Assembly (NCBI RefSeq): GCF_002220365.1
Contig: NZ_MTHB01000234.1
Location: 101,867-165,866 of the forward strand
DNA length: 64,000 nt
Source of the DNA: Caballeronia sordidicola
GTDB lineage: Bacteria; Pseudomonadota; Gammaproteobacteria; Burkholderiales; Burkholderiaceae
Reading direction: 5' to 3'
The translations under genes and the position numbers were made by a program. This document shows, piece after piece, positions 8,144 to 15,784 of the stretch. Within the stretch, counting starts at the first letter, position 1. Every line of letters starts with the position of its first letter. The notes under the pieces are model-generated. The model ran no database searches, had not been told where the DNA came from, and was given only the letters and a program-made list of their open reading frames with translations.

Positions 8144-9001
8144 GTGCCCGATTACAACATCCTCGAACTGATCGACCGCGCGCGTCCCGGCCTTCGCCGC
8201 GGCAGCCGGCAAGTGGCCGAGTACATCCTTGCAAACCTGGGTTCGATCTCCGACATCAACCTCGCCGAGCTTGCCCGCAACGCTCAGGTCAGCGAGCCCA
8301 CCGTGCTGCGCTTTTGCGCGACGCTCGGCTGCAGCGGCTTCAAGGACTTCAAGATCCGCATGGTGCAGAGCCTGGCGCTCGGCGCCCCTGCCACGCACTC
8401 GGTACTCGCCAAGGGCGATGACCCGGAAACCATTGCCACCAAGATCTTCGACTACACCATCACGAGCCTCGACTGGGCGCGCAAGAAGCTGGATTTCGCG
8501 GCTATCGGGCGGGCGGTGGATTTGCTGGCGAAAGCGCGGCGGATCGAGTTCTTCGGCTTTGGCGCATCCGGCATTGTCGCGCTGGACGCGCAGCAGAAGT
8601 TTCCGCTTTTCGGCGTGCCGTGCGTCGCGCATCAGGATTCGCACCAGCAGTTCATTGCGGCTTCCATGCTCAAGCCCGGTGACGCGGTTGTGGCCATCTC
8701 GAACACCGGCTCTACCCGTTCGCTGATCGAGGTCGCGCGGACCGCCCGCGAACGCGGCGCAAGCGTCATCGTGATCACGGGATCGAATAGCCCACTGGCC
8801 AGTTTCTCGGACGTCGCGGTGATTGCGGAGACGCTGGAAAATACCGATGTCTATACGCCGACCACGTCCCGGCTCGCTGCACTTGTCATTATCGATATTC
8901 TCTCGACCAGCGTCGCGCTACGCAAAGGCGACGCTCATATGCTCGCCGTGCTGGACATGAAAAAGCGCCTGGCCGACATGCGCTCGACCGGCGTCATCTG
9001 A
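8144..9001 (+). CDS. MurR/RpiR family transcriptional regulator with SIS domain
   Basis: 285 residues: N-terminal HTH_6 domain (LAELARNAQVSEPTVLRFCATLGCSG region, residues about 35-60) and a C-terminal SIS sugar-phosphate-binding domain (about 125-260; FGFGASGIVALDAQQKF, ISNTGSTRSLIEVARTA). The start is GTG 8144 after AAGGA. Such proteins sense phosphosugars and repress or activate sugar catabolism genes; HexR is the closest well-known type. Its place after the importer suggests it controls this cluster, but the AACGTT palindromes in the cluster look more LacI-like, so its operator is unknown. Confidence 0.9.
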   Translation: MPDYNILELIDRARPGLRRGSRQVAEYILANLGSISDINLAELARNAQVSEPTVLRFCATLGCSGFKDFKIRMVQSLALGAPATHSVLAKGDDPETIATKIFDYTITSLDWARKKLDFAAIGRAVDLLAKARRIEFFGFGASGIVALDAQQKFPLFGVPCVAHQDSHQQFIAASMLKPGDAVVAISNTGSTRSLIEVARTARERGASVIVITGSNSPLASFSDVAVIAETLENTDVYTPTTSRLAALVIIDILSTSVALRKGDAHMLAVLDMKKRLADMRSTGVI

Positions 9002-9489
9002 TCGCGGCTACCCCACGTTGCTTGCATAAAATGACAGATGCCTCCTTGGCCTTTGCATGAGGCGCTCGCCCCGCGCCTCAGGTCTGCATAGAGATCTGAT
9101 TAGGGCAGACAAGCCTGAATTTCCCCGAAATTGCGAGCCTTTCAATAACGTGTTGTTCAAATAATACGCATGCGGATCAAATGTTCCGGATGGGCTCGAA
9201 GGTAAATATCATTTCACAAAATTGAAATCGGGCCAGATTAAGGTTCGTCGAGCCGGACGCTCAGTACCCTTCGAAAACCTTACACCTCGATGGATACAGG
9301 GCGATACGCCTGCTTGTGATCGGGTCGGTCTTAAGTCTGACGGCTTGGAATGCTAATTATTTCGGCTATATGAATTTTTGGCACATTGCTTTAGAAAGCA
9401 ACGGAATAACCAAACAATCAAACATCAGTGGGACTTTTCGACCCTATCAAATAGGATGACTCCTCTTTTCCCAACTGAAGCACAACAAA
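9002..9489. other. Long porin leader/promoter region, no gene seen
   Basis: 488 bases more AT-rich than the surroundings. It contains an 8-bp inverted repeat TGAGGCGC/GCGCCTCA (9058-9065, 9073-9080) soon after the rpiR stop, without a T-run. No convincing ORF; probably the regulated promoter of the porin. Confidence 0.5.
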
Positions 9490-10686
9490 ATGAAAATCCA
9501 AAAGACCACGGCTGCCATCCTTGCTATCGGAGCATTGTCCGGCGCCGCACACGCACAAAGCAGCGTGACCCTGTACGGCATTGCCGACGGTGGCATTCTC
9601 TTTAACAACAACGTCAAGGGCAGCAAGCTCTACAGTCTGTCGAGCGCCAACTCGTCGCGCTGGGGTTTGCAAGGTGCTGAAGACCTGGGCGGCGGCCTTA
9701 AGGCGATCTTCACAATTGAAAACGGCTATACCCTCGGCACCGGCGCATTGAGCCAGGGCGGCCTGGAGTTCGGCCGCAAGGCCTTCGTCGGCCTGACGAG
9801 CAGTACTTACGGTACGGTGACGCTGGGCCGCCAGTATTCGGCGAGCAATGACGCCACCTCCTCCTTCGCGTCCGGCGCCGACTGGGCCGCATCCGGCCTC
9901 GGCTACGGCACGCGCGCAGGCGACGTCGATAACGTGGATACGTCGAACCGCATCCAGAACGCCATCAAGTACACGAGCCCCAACTACCGTGGCTTGACGG
10001 TCGGCGTCCTGTACAGCCTGGGCGGCCAGGCCGGCCAATTCTCGAGGAACGAAGTCACCGACGCAGCCGTGTCGTACGTCAACGGCCCGATCAAGGTTGG
10101 CGCAAGCTACAACTTCACCAAGGACCCGTACTACGCAACGTTCGGCAACCAGGGCAACTCGTCGTCGCCGACGTCGGCCGCAGGCGGAAACAACAACATG
10201 GCGAGCCGTATTTACGGCGGCTACGCGTCGGCGGGCTCGCAGCAGATCATCACGGCCGGCGGTTCGTACGTGCTGGGATCGGCAACAATCGCCCTGCTGT
10301 ACTCGAACACGCAGTTCCAGAACCTCGGTCAGGTCAATGCAGTCGGCAGCTACGGCACCAAGTACAACGGCGGCACCGCTACGTTCAATTCGGGCGAACT
10401 GAACGTGAAGTACGCGTTGACCCCGGCGCTTACGGTGGCCGGCGCCTACATCTACACGCATAACAGCGGCGCAGATGGCGTGGGCAGCGCCAAGTACAAC
10501 CAGTTCAACCTGGGCACCATCTACTCGCTGTCCAAGCGTACATCGCTCTACGCAACCGGCTTCTTCGAAACGGCTTCCGGCGTGGATTCGACGGGCAAAC
10601 AAGCTGTTGCAGACTTCAGCGGATCGTCCTACTCGTCTAACAACCACCAGTTGGCCGCGATTGTTGGCATCACGCACAAGTTCTAA
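9490..10686 (+). CDS. Gram-negative porin (OmpC-like, Burkholderia type)
   Basis: 398 residues, general diffusion porin of the outer membrane, 16-stranded trimeric barrel family. Signal peptide with cleavage after AHAQ (about residue 20), then SSVTLYGIADGG, the typical first strand of Burkholderia porins, the loop-3 region, and the C-terminal strand ending in an aromatic residue (GITHKF). It follows the sugar importer and regulator and may admit the same substrate, though its own long promoter region points to separate transcription. A strong terminator follows. Confidence 0.95.
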   Translation: MKIQKTTAAILAIGALSGAAHAQSSVTLYGIADGGILFNNNVKGSKLYSLSSANSSRWGLQGAEDLGGGLKAIFTIENGYTLGTGALSQGGLEFGRKAFVGLTSSTYGTVTLGRQYSASNDATSSFASGADWAASGLGYGTRAGDVDNVDTSNRIQNAIKYTSPNYRGLTVGVLYSLGGQAGQFSRNEVTDAAVSYVNGPIKVGASYNFTKDPYYATFGNQGNSSSPTSAAGGNNNMASRIYGGYASAGSQQIITAGGSYVLGSATIALLYSNTQFQNLGQVNAVGSYGTKYNGGTATFNSGELNVKYALTPALTVAGAYIYTHNSGADGVGSAKYNQFNLGTIYSLSKRTSLYATGFFETASGVDSTGKQAVADFSGSSYSSNNHQLAAIVGITHKF

Positions 10687-10739
10687 AAAAGTGGTGTGAC
10701 GCTTCGGAGGGTACTCCTAAGCGTTTACTGAAATATCTG

Positions 10740-10782
10740 GCCTTTTCTCTCCGGGTTTTGCCGGAGAGAAAAGGCTTTTTTC
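10740..10782 (+). terminator. Rho-independent terminator of the porin gene
   Basis: A 15-bp stem (10740-10754 with 10761-10775), loop GTTTTG, followed by TTTTTTC. The arms match perfectly. It lies between the porin stop and the convergent SDR stop (10784). Confidence 0.9.
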
Positions 10783-10783
10783 T

Positions 10784-11554
10784 TCATACTCCGGTCGCGT
10801 ACCCTCCGTCCACAGGCAAGGTCACGCCCGTGATGAACGCCGACGCCGGCGATGCCAGGAACAACGTCGCACCAACCAGATCGTCCACTTCGCCCCAACG
10901 CTTGAGCGCGCTGCGAGCCGCGATCTTCTCCGCGCTGGCCGGCACTTCCCATAGGGCCCGTGTCATGTCGGTGCGGTGGTAGCCCGGCGCAATCGCGTTC
11001 ACACGCACGCCTGCCGGGCCGAACGCGTGAGCCAGCGAGCGCGTCAACCCGAGAATGCCACTCTTGCTTGCACAATAAGCCGGCACATCCACGTCGGCGA
11101 TATAACTCAGCATCGACGCCACGTTGACGATCGATCCACGCGCGTGTTCAAGTTTGTCACGAGCGGCCATCGCGAGGCGCATGGCAGCCGTCAGATTCAC
11201 GTCGATCACTTCGCGAAAGACATCGTCACGATATTCATCGACCGGACGCGCCACGCCGGCCGCATTCACGAGCACATCGAGCACGCTCAGCTTGGCGACA
11301 AAACGCTTGATGGCGTCGTTATCGCGGACATCCAGTTGCGCGAAGCGAATGCCTTCGAGCGCGGCGTCCGCACGCAAACCTTCGAGCTTGCTCGCCGAGC
11401 TGCCGGTTGCGATCACCTGCGCGCCCAACGCTGCAAAACCCTGCGCGATCGCGAGTCCAATGCCGCTCGTTGCGCCCGATACGAGGACCGTCTTGCCGTC
11501 GAAGAGGCCGGGACGGAACGCGGCTGTTTCCGCGCCTTTGAGTTCGCCTGTCAT
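10784..11554 (-). CDS. SDR family oxidoreductase
   Basis: 256-residue short-chain dehydrogenase: SGATSGIG cofactor loop near residue 30, NAAG variant (VLVNAAGVA), NVASMLSY with the catalytic Ser, YCASK with Tyr and Lys, and a family-typical end (FITGVTLPVDGGYATGV). Probably a polyol dehydrogenase. Last gene of the kinase-HAD-small ORF-SDR operon, starting 12 bases after the small ORF stop. Its end converges on the porin terminator. Confidence 0.92.
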   Translation of the reverse strand: MTGELKGAETAAFRPGLFDGKTVLVSGATSGIGLAIAQGFAALGAQVIATGSSASKLEGLRADAALEGIRFAQLDVRDNDAIKRFVAKLSVLDVLVNAAGVARPVDEYRDDVFREVIDVNLTAAMRLAMAARDKLEHARGSIVNVASMLSYIADVDVPAYCASKSGILGLTRSLAHAFGPAGVRVNAIAPGYHRTDMTRALWEVPASAEKIAARSALKRWGEVDDLVGATLFLASPASAFITGVTLPVDGGYATGV

Positions 11555-11566
11555 GTTGTCTCGCTT

Positions 11567-11722
11567 TTAAACTTGGTGATCGAATTCCGCCCCGTACCGG
11601 TCCATCGCCTTCAACGCGGCAACGACCAAGGGTGCATCCACGGGATACGGTTCGTTGTGGATGATCTCACCCGCCCGGCATGCGCGCTTCGCCACGGTCT
11701 CGCGCGCCGCTTCATCGCTCAC
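11567..11722 (-). CDS. Possible small protein (51 aa) between HAD and SDR genes
   Basis: An open frame whose GTG start (11720-11722) overlaps the HAD stop by 11 bases and which ends just before the SDR. The peptide begins VSDEAARETVAKRAC and ends AAMKxMDRYGAEF-like (positions about 38-48); composition is protein-like and acidic. No Shine-Dalgarno is obvious and I recognise no family. The frame stays open upstream inside the HAD gene, so the start is uncertain, or it may be a chance frame. Confidence 0.35.
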   Translation of the reverse strand: MSDEAARETVAKRACRAGEIIHNEPYPVDAPLVVAALKAMDRYGAEFDHQV

Positions 11723-12386
11723 GTACGCGAGGCGTGAGTTGAACGCCGAGTGCTTCGGCGAGTTCGTGTTCGGAGCGCACAAAACGAGCGCCCTCGGGAA
11801 AGGTGCCTGCAGCGCTTTCACGCTCGGGCCATGCGAGCACCCGCATGCCGGCAGCGATAGCCGCGCGCGCACCGGTCGGGCTGTCTTCCACCACGATCGT
11901 TTCCTCAGGCGTCACGCGCAGCAGCCACGCAGCGCGCTGATACGGCTCGGGGTCGGGCTTGCCTGCGCGCACGTCGTTGACGCTGATCGAGATCAGTTGC
12001 GGGTCCTGCAAGTCGAGCGCGCGAAGCCCTGCTTCAAGCAACATGCGCGATGAATTCGACACAATTGCCTGCCGTGTTCCCGCTGCGCGCACCGCGTGAT
12101 AGACGCTGAGCGCACCGGATCGTGCCTGCATCTTCGGAGCTTCGGACAAATAGTGCCGCGCCCTTGCCATCGACCATTGGCCGTAGTCGAAATCGATACC
12201 AAATCGCTCGCAGCAGTACGCATGTACTTCGCGGCCGGTCTTGCCGAATATCGATGCATGCAGGTCGTCGCCCGCCTCTATTCCATGATGGGTCAACACG
12301 GCGACCAGCGTGCTCAGATGCAGCGCTTCGCTGTCGGCGAGCGTGCCGTCCATGTCCCACAGGACGGCTTTGATTGCTTGCGTCAT
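11712..12386 (-). CDS. HAD-superfamily sugar-phosphate phosphatase/phosphoglucomutase-like
   Basis: 224 residues, HAD subfamily IA. Motif I DMDGTLADSE (nucleophile and acid Asp near residues 11-13), motif II VSNSS, motif III Lys in RAGKPDPEPY and motif IV VEDSPTGARAAIAAGM are all present, with an alpha-helical cap between motifs I and II. The family dephosphorylates or isomerises sugar phosphates. ATGA overlap with the upstream kinase gene, so the two are translationally coupled; an opposing phosphatase may control the phosphorylated intermediate. Confidence 0.9.
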   Translation of the reverse strand: MTQAIKAVLWDMDGTLADSEALHLSTLVAVLTHHGIEAGDDLHASIFGKTGREVHAYCCERFGIDFDYGQWSMARARHYLSEAPKMQARSGALSVYHAVRAAGTRQAIVSNSSRMLLEAGLRALDLQDPQLISISVNDVRAGKPDPEPYQRAAWLLRVTPEETIVVEDSPTGARAAIAAGMRVLAWPERESAAGTFPEGARFVRSEHELAEALGVQLTPRVRER

Positions 12387-13888
12387 GCATGAGCCTCGGC
12401 GAGACGATCCAGGTCGTCGTAGAACTGTTGCGAGCTCACATAGAGCCGCTCGAAGATCGGCATCATCCGATCGTAAGTGTCGCTTGCACGCGGGTCCGGC
12501 AAGACCTCGCGTTCAAACTGGACGAAGGCCGCGACTGCATCGCCCAGACGCGCGAACTGGCCGTGTGCGGTCGCGGCAAGAATCGCGCAACCGATCACGC
12601 CACATTCGAGTTGAGCCGGCACGAGGATAGGCGTGCGATACATGCTTGCCTTGATCTCAAGCCACAGGGCAGCCTTGGCGCCGCCGCTTGCCGCGACCAG
12701 CCGCTCCATGTGCACGCCCGCCGATTCGATCACGCCAATGTGCCGTCGCACGCCAAACGCGACCCCTTCCAATACCGCTCGATGCAGATGCGCCGCTCCA
12801 TGCTTGGCTGCGATACCGAAGAACTGGGCGCGCGAATTCGAATGTTCGCCAAGCCTTTCACCTGTCAGATAAGGCAGGAAGAACAAGCCCTCGGAACCGA
12901 CGGGAGCATCGGCGGCTTTCCGCGCAACGGCCTCGTAGCTCAGGGTGTTTTCGTGGAATGCACGACGCGCCCAGCGCACTGCGTCGCCGCCCGAATCGAG
13001 CAGCATGAAGCGTCCCCAGAGCCCTTGCGCCGAGACCATGTTCGAGACTTCCGGGTGCAGCATGGGAGTATCCGCGATCACCGTGATGATCGACGACGTG
13101 CCAGTGATATCCGAGCCGAGACCGGGCCCGTGCACGCCTGAGCCGAGCATCGAAAGCGCAAAGTCCGCACCCCCCACGAGCACCGGTGTACCTTCGCGCA
13201 GGCCAGTTGCCCAAGCGGCTTCCGAGGTGACCATTCCCAGTATGTCTTGAGGCGAGCGGATGGGCGCAAGCTTGCTGCCGTCCAGACCGAGTGTGTCGAG
13301 CATGGTCTGGGACCAGGAGCGTGTCTCCGGGTCCATCAGGAAGCTCGTGGAGGCATCGCTCCAGTCCCAGGCACGCTCGCCTGTCAACCGGAAGTTGATG
13401 TAGTCCTTCGGCATGAACACCGTTGCCGCGCGTTCGTATGCATCAGGCTCATTCTGCTTGAGCCACTGCAGTTTGAAGCCGGGCCATGCGGGTGTTGCCG
13501 GGTTGGCCGTCAACGGCAGATACGACGCAGCAGTCTGGCTCGCGCGAAAAGCGGCCACTTGAGCAAGCGTGCGTTTGTCGTTCCACAGCGGCGCGGTTTC
13601 GCGGGTCAGATGACCGTCGGCGTCGATCAGCACGGTCCCATGCATCTGACCGCACGCGCAGATAGCAGCGATGTTGTCGGGGGCACGGGGCGTGCTGCCA
13701 AGGACCTCCTGGATTGCACCGGCTACGCCCTGCCACCAGTCGGTCGGGCGCTGTTCAGACCAGCCGTAGCGCGGCACGATCTGCTCGTGTTCGCGGGCAG
13801 CAATGCTCACGATGACGCCACGCGAATTGACCAGGGCGGCGCGAGCGCTGCCCGTGCCAACGTCGATGGCGAGGTAATACGTCTCCAT
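12383..13888 (-). CDS. FGGY-family carbohydrate kinase (xylulokinase-like)
   Basis: 501 residues with the N-terminal FGGY domain beginning AIDVGTGSARAALV (phosphate-binding loop 1), the conserved CGQMHGTVLID segment, GGADFALSMLGSG in the middle and a C-terminal nucleotide-binding part VAASGGAKAALWLEI. It phosphorylates a ketose or polyol with ATP. First gene of the minus-strand operon. A terminator-like hairpin lies between its predicted promoter and its start, see 13923-13957. XylB-type substrate choice (xylulose versus other ketoses) cannot be fixed from sequence. Confidence 0.9.
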   Translation of the reverse strand: METYYLAIDVGTGSARAALVNSRGVIVSIAAREHEQIVPRYGWSEQRPTDWWQGVAGAIQEVLGSTPRAPDNIAAICACGQMHGTVLIDADGHLTRETAPLWNDKRTLAQVAAFRASQTAASYLPLTANPATPAWPGFKLQWLKQNEPDAYERAATVFMPKDYINFRLTGERAWDWSDASTSFLMDPETRSWSQTMLDTLGLDGSKLAPIRSPQDILGMVTSEAAWATGLREGTPVLVGGADFALSMLGSGVHGPGLGSDITGTSSIITVIADTPMLHPEVSNMVSAQGLWGRFMLLDSGGDAVRWARRAFHENTLSYEAVARKAADAPVGSEGLFFLPYLTGERLGEHSNSRAQFFGIAAKHGAAHLHRAVLEGVAFGVRRHIGVIESAGVHMERLVAASGGAKAALWLEIKASMYRTPILVPAQLECGVIGCAILAATAHGQFARLGDAVAAFVQFEREVLPDPRASDTYDRMMPIFERLYVSSQQFYDDLDRLAEAHA

Positions 13889-13922
13889 TACCCGGATCCT
13901 CAGGTACTGCCTGAACGAGCAA

Positions 13923-13957
13923 GCAAAAACTCGCTGAGCCGGCCAGCGAGTTTTTGC
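13923..13957 (-). terminator. Terminator-like hairpin in the leader of the FGGY kinase gene
   Basis: Perfect 14-bp inverted repeat GCAAAAACTCGCTG (13923-13936) and complement (13944-13957), loop AGCCGGC, with the A5/T5 runs at the stem base, so it works in both directions. It lies 34 bases before the kinase start and downstream of the predicted promoter, which would make it an attenuator; alternatively it ends transcripts from the emr operon. Confidence 0.6.
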
Positions 13958-13969
13958 ATCTATGTTTTA

Positions 13970-14006
13970 TTAACGTTATTTTGACTACGTTTTTTACTGC
14001 TGTCAA
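13970..14006 (-). promoter_or_regulatory. Predicted kinase promoter with TAACGTTA operator
   Basis: Minus strand: TTGACA (14001-14006), 17-bp spacer, CAAAAT (13978-13983), then the perfect palindrome TAACGTTA (13971-13978) at the expected start point. It matches the layout upstream of the isomerase gene (2735-2777). Confidence 0.5.
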
Positions 14007-14129
14007 ATGAACCATTCGTCGTCAAATAGCGGATCAAAGCCGTATTAACCCCTACGCAACGTCGATGTACGCGGACATTATCATTGTTTTTGCTAACTTT
14101 ACAGAGCATCAGCCTTGGCGGCTTGAAAC

Positions 14130-15692
14130 CTAGTGCCCCCCTGCTCCCGCAGCCGCTGCGCTGCCGTCCTTGCTCGGCTTCGTGATCCAGATAAGCGGGA
14201 TGATCGCGATGAATATGACCGCGGAAAGCCAGAAGATATCGTTCAGTCCAAGCATGGCAGCTTGGGCGTTGAGCGACGATTCGAAGAATGCCATTGCTTG
14301 CGACGCGCTTCCTCCAAGCGTGTTCTGCAATGCATTGATACTCGCGACGAAGTTCGGATTATTGACACTCGTTTGTTCAGCCAATTGAGCATGATGAAGG
14401 ATCGTCCGGTCGTTCCAGCCAGTACTGACGAGCGATGTGCCAACGGCGCCCGCGAAGACCCGCGTGAAATTCGACAGCCCTGCGGCAGCGGGTATCTTGT
14501 CTGCCGGCAAGCCGGACAAAATGATCGCCGTCAGCGGCACGAAAAACAGCGCGGTAGGAACGCCTTGCAGCAACGTAGGCATGACCAGGGTCCAGGTATC
14601 CACGCCTGTCGTGTAAAACGAACGCATGAAAAACACGCCGGCAAAACCGAGAAAAGCCAGCGTGGCAAGCACCCGTGCATCGCTCTTGGGCATGATCTTG
14701 GCCATCACCGGCGTAAGCAACACAGCAAAGATACCCAGCGGCGCGGTAGCGAGACCGGCATCGACGGACCGATAATTCAGGTACTGCTGCATCCATGTCG
14801 GCAAGATCACGAGGTTCGAGAAGAACAGCGCGTACGCGACTGAAATCGCGACGGTCCCCCCCAGGAAATTACGTCCCTTGAAGAGCCGGAGATTGATGAT
14901 CGGATTTTTTTCCGTCAACTCCCACACCATGAAAAACACGAAGCTGATCAACGCAAAAATCCCCAACGCGACAATCACGGGCGAGGTGAACCAGTCGAGG
15001 TCCTTGCCTTTATCGAGCATGATCTGCAGCGAGCCGACCCATGCGATCAACGAGACCAGGCCCACTTTGTCGATGCGGATCCGCTTCACCGGCGTTTCGC
15101 GAGTCCGGTAAATTGCCCATGTCACGCCGGCTGCGAACAGGCCGACTGGAATGTTGATGTAGAAGATCCAGGACCACGAGTAGCTATCGGTGATCCAGCC
15201 ACCCAGCGCCGGTCCGACGATGGGGCCTACCGTCGCGGTCATGGCCCACAATGCCAGCGCGTGCGAGCTCTTTTCCTTCGGATATGAACCAAGCAGGATG
15301 GCTTGCGAGAGCGGGATCAGCGGACCGGCGACCGCGCCTTGCAGGATCCGCGCGCCAAGCAGCACAGGAAGGCTGGGCGCCAGGCCGCACAACCATGAAG
15401 ACATCACGAACAACAGGATCGCCCACACGAACAGCTTCACTTGCCCGACTCGTTGCGTGAGCCAGCCCGTCAGCGGGATCGAAATGGCGTTGGCCGCGGC
15501 GAACAAGGTAATGACCCACGTTCCTTCATCGACCGAGACGCCCAGGTTGCCTGAGATGGTCGGGATCGCGACATTCGCAATCGACGAATCGAGCACGTTC
15601 ATGAACGTGGCAAGTGCAACGGCAAGCGTGGCAAGCGCCAGTTTCCCGCCAGTGAGTGGCGCGAGCGCGCCGGACTGAGACGACGTATTCAT
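14130..15692 (-). CDS. emrB: EmrB/QacA (DHA2) family drug:proton antiporter
   Basis: 520 residues, 14-TM major facilitator of the inner membrane, expected to export hydrophobic drugs with the EmrA adaptor and the NodT-type outer-membrane channel. Visible are TM1 with LDSSIANVAIPTI, motif A-like GWLTQRVGQVK and motif C region PLIPLSQAILLGSYP / GPIVGPALGGWI. I start at ATG 15692 after GGGAG rather than the in-frame TTG at 15704. A MarR-type palindrome lies 25 bases upstream of the start. Last gene of the marR-nodT-emrA-emrB operon. Confidence 0.92.
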   Translation of the reverse strand: MNTSSQSGALAPLTGGKLALATLAVALATFMNVLDSSIANVAIPTISGNLGVSVDEGTWVITLFAAANAISIPLTGWLTQRVGQVKLFVWAILLFVMSSWLCGLAPSLPVLLGARILQGAVAGPLIPLSQAILLGSYPKEKSSHALALWAMTATVGPIVGPALGGWITDSYSWSWIFYINIPVGLFAAGVTWAIYRTRETPVKRIRIDKVGLVSLIAWVGSLQIMLDKGKDLDWFTSPVIVALGIFALISFVFFMVWELTEKNPIINLRLFKGRNFLGGTVAISVAYALFFSNLVILPTWMQQYLNYRSVDAGLATAPLGIFAVLLTPVMAKIMPKSDARVLATLAFLGFAGVFFMRSFYTTGVDTWTLVMPTLLQGVPTALFFVPLTAIILSGLPADKIPAAAGLSNFTRVFAGAVGTSLVSTGWNDRTILHHAQLAEQTSVNNPNFVASINALQNTLGGSASQAMAFFESSLNAQAAMLGLNDIFWLSAVIFIAIIPLIWITKPSKDGSAAAAGAGGH

Positions 15693-15716
15693 CACTGCTC
15701 CCAAAGATCCAATAAA

Positions 15717-15732
15717 TCTGACTTATCAGATA
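15717..15732 (-). promoter_or_regulatory. MarR-type palindrome before emrB
   Basis: TCTGACTTATCAGATA, the third and least perfect copy of the TCTGACNNGTCAGATA motif found also before nodT and marR. It lies in the 75-bp emrA-emrB gap. Confidence 0.55.
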
Positions 15733-15753
15733 TTTTCCTAAAAAAATGCGCTG

Positions 15754-15784
15754 AGCCGCTTAGCCGCTTAGCCGCTTAGCCGCT
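15754..15784. repeat. 8-bp tandem repeat covering the emrA stop codon
   Basis: AGCCGCTT in three full copies and a 7-base partial. The emrA stop (15768-15770) lies inside, so the last codons of emrA are written by the repeat. Confidence 0.85.

Noticed and set aside
9058..9080. Inverted repeat TGAGGCGC/GCGCCTCA as terminator of the RpiR gene
   Set aside because: No T-run follows and the loop is G/C-rich, so I left it as a note in the intergenic entry.
9418..10677. A 419-codon minus-strand frame opposite the porin
   Set aside because: The porin on the plus strand has signal peptide and family motifs; the reverse frame is Arg/Val-rich without domains.
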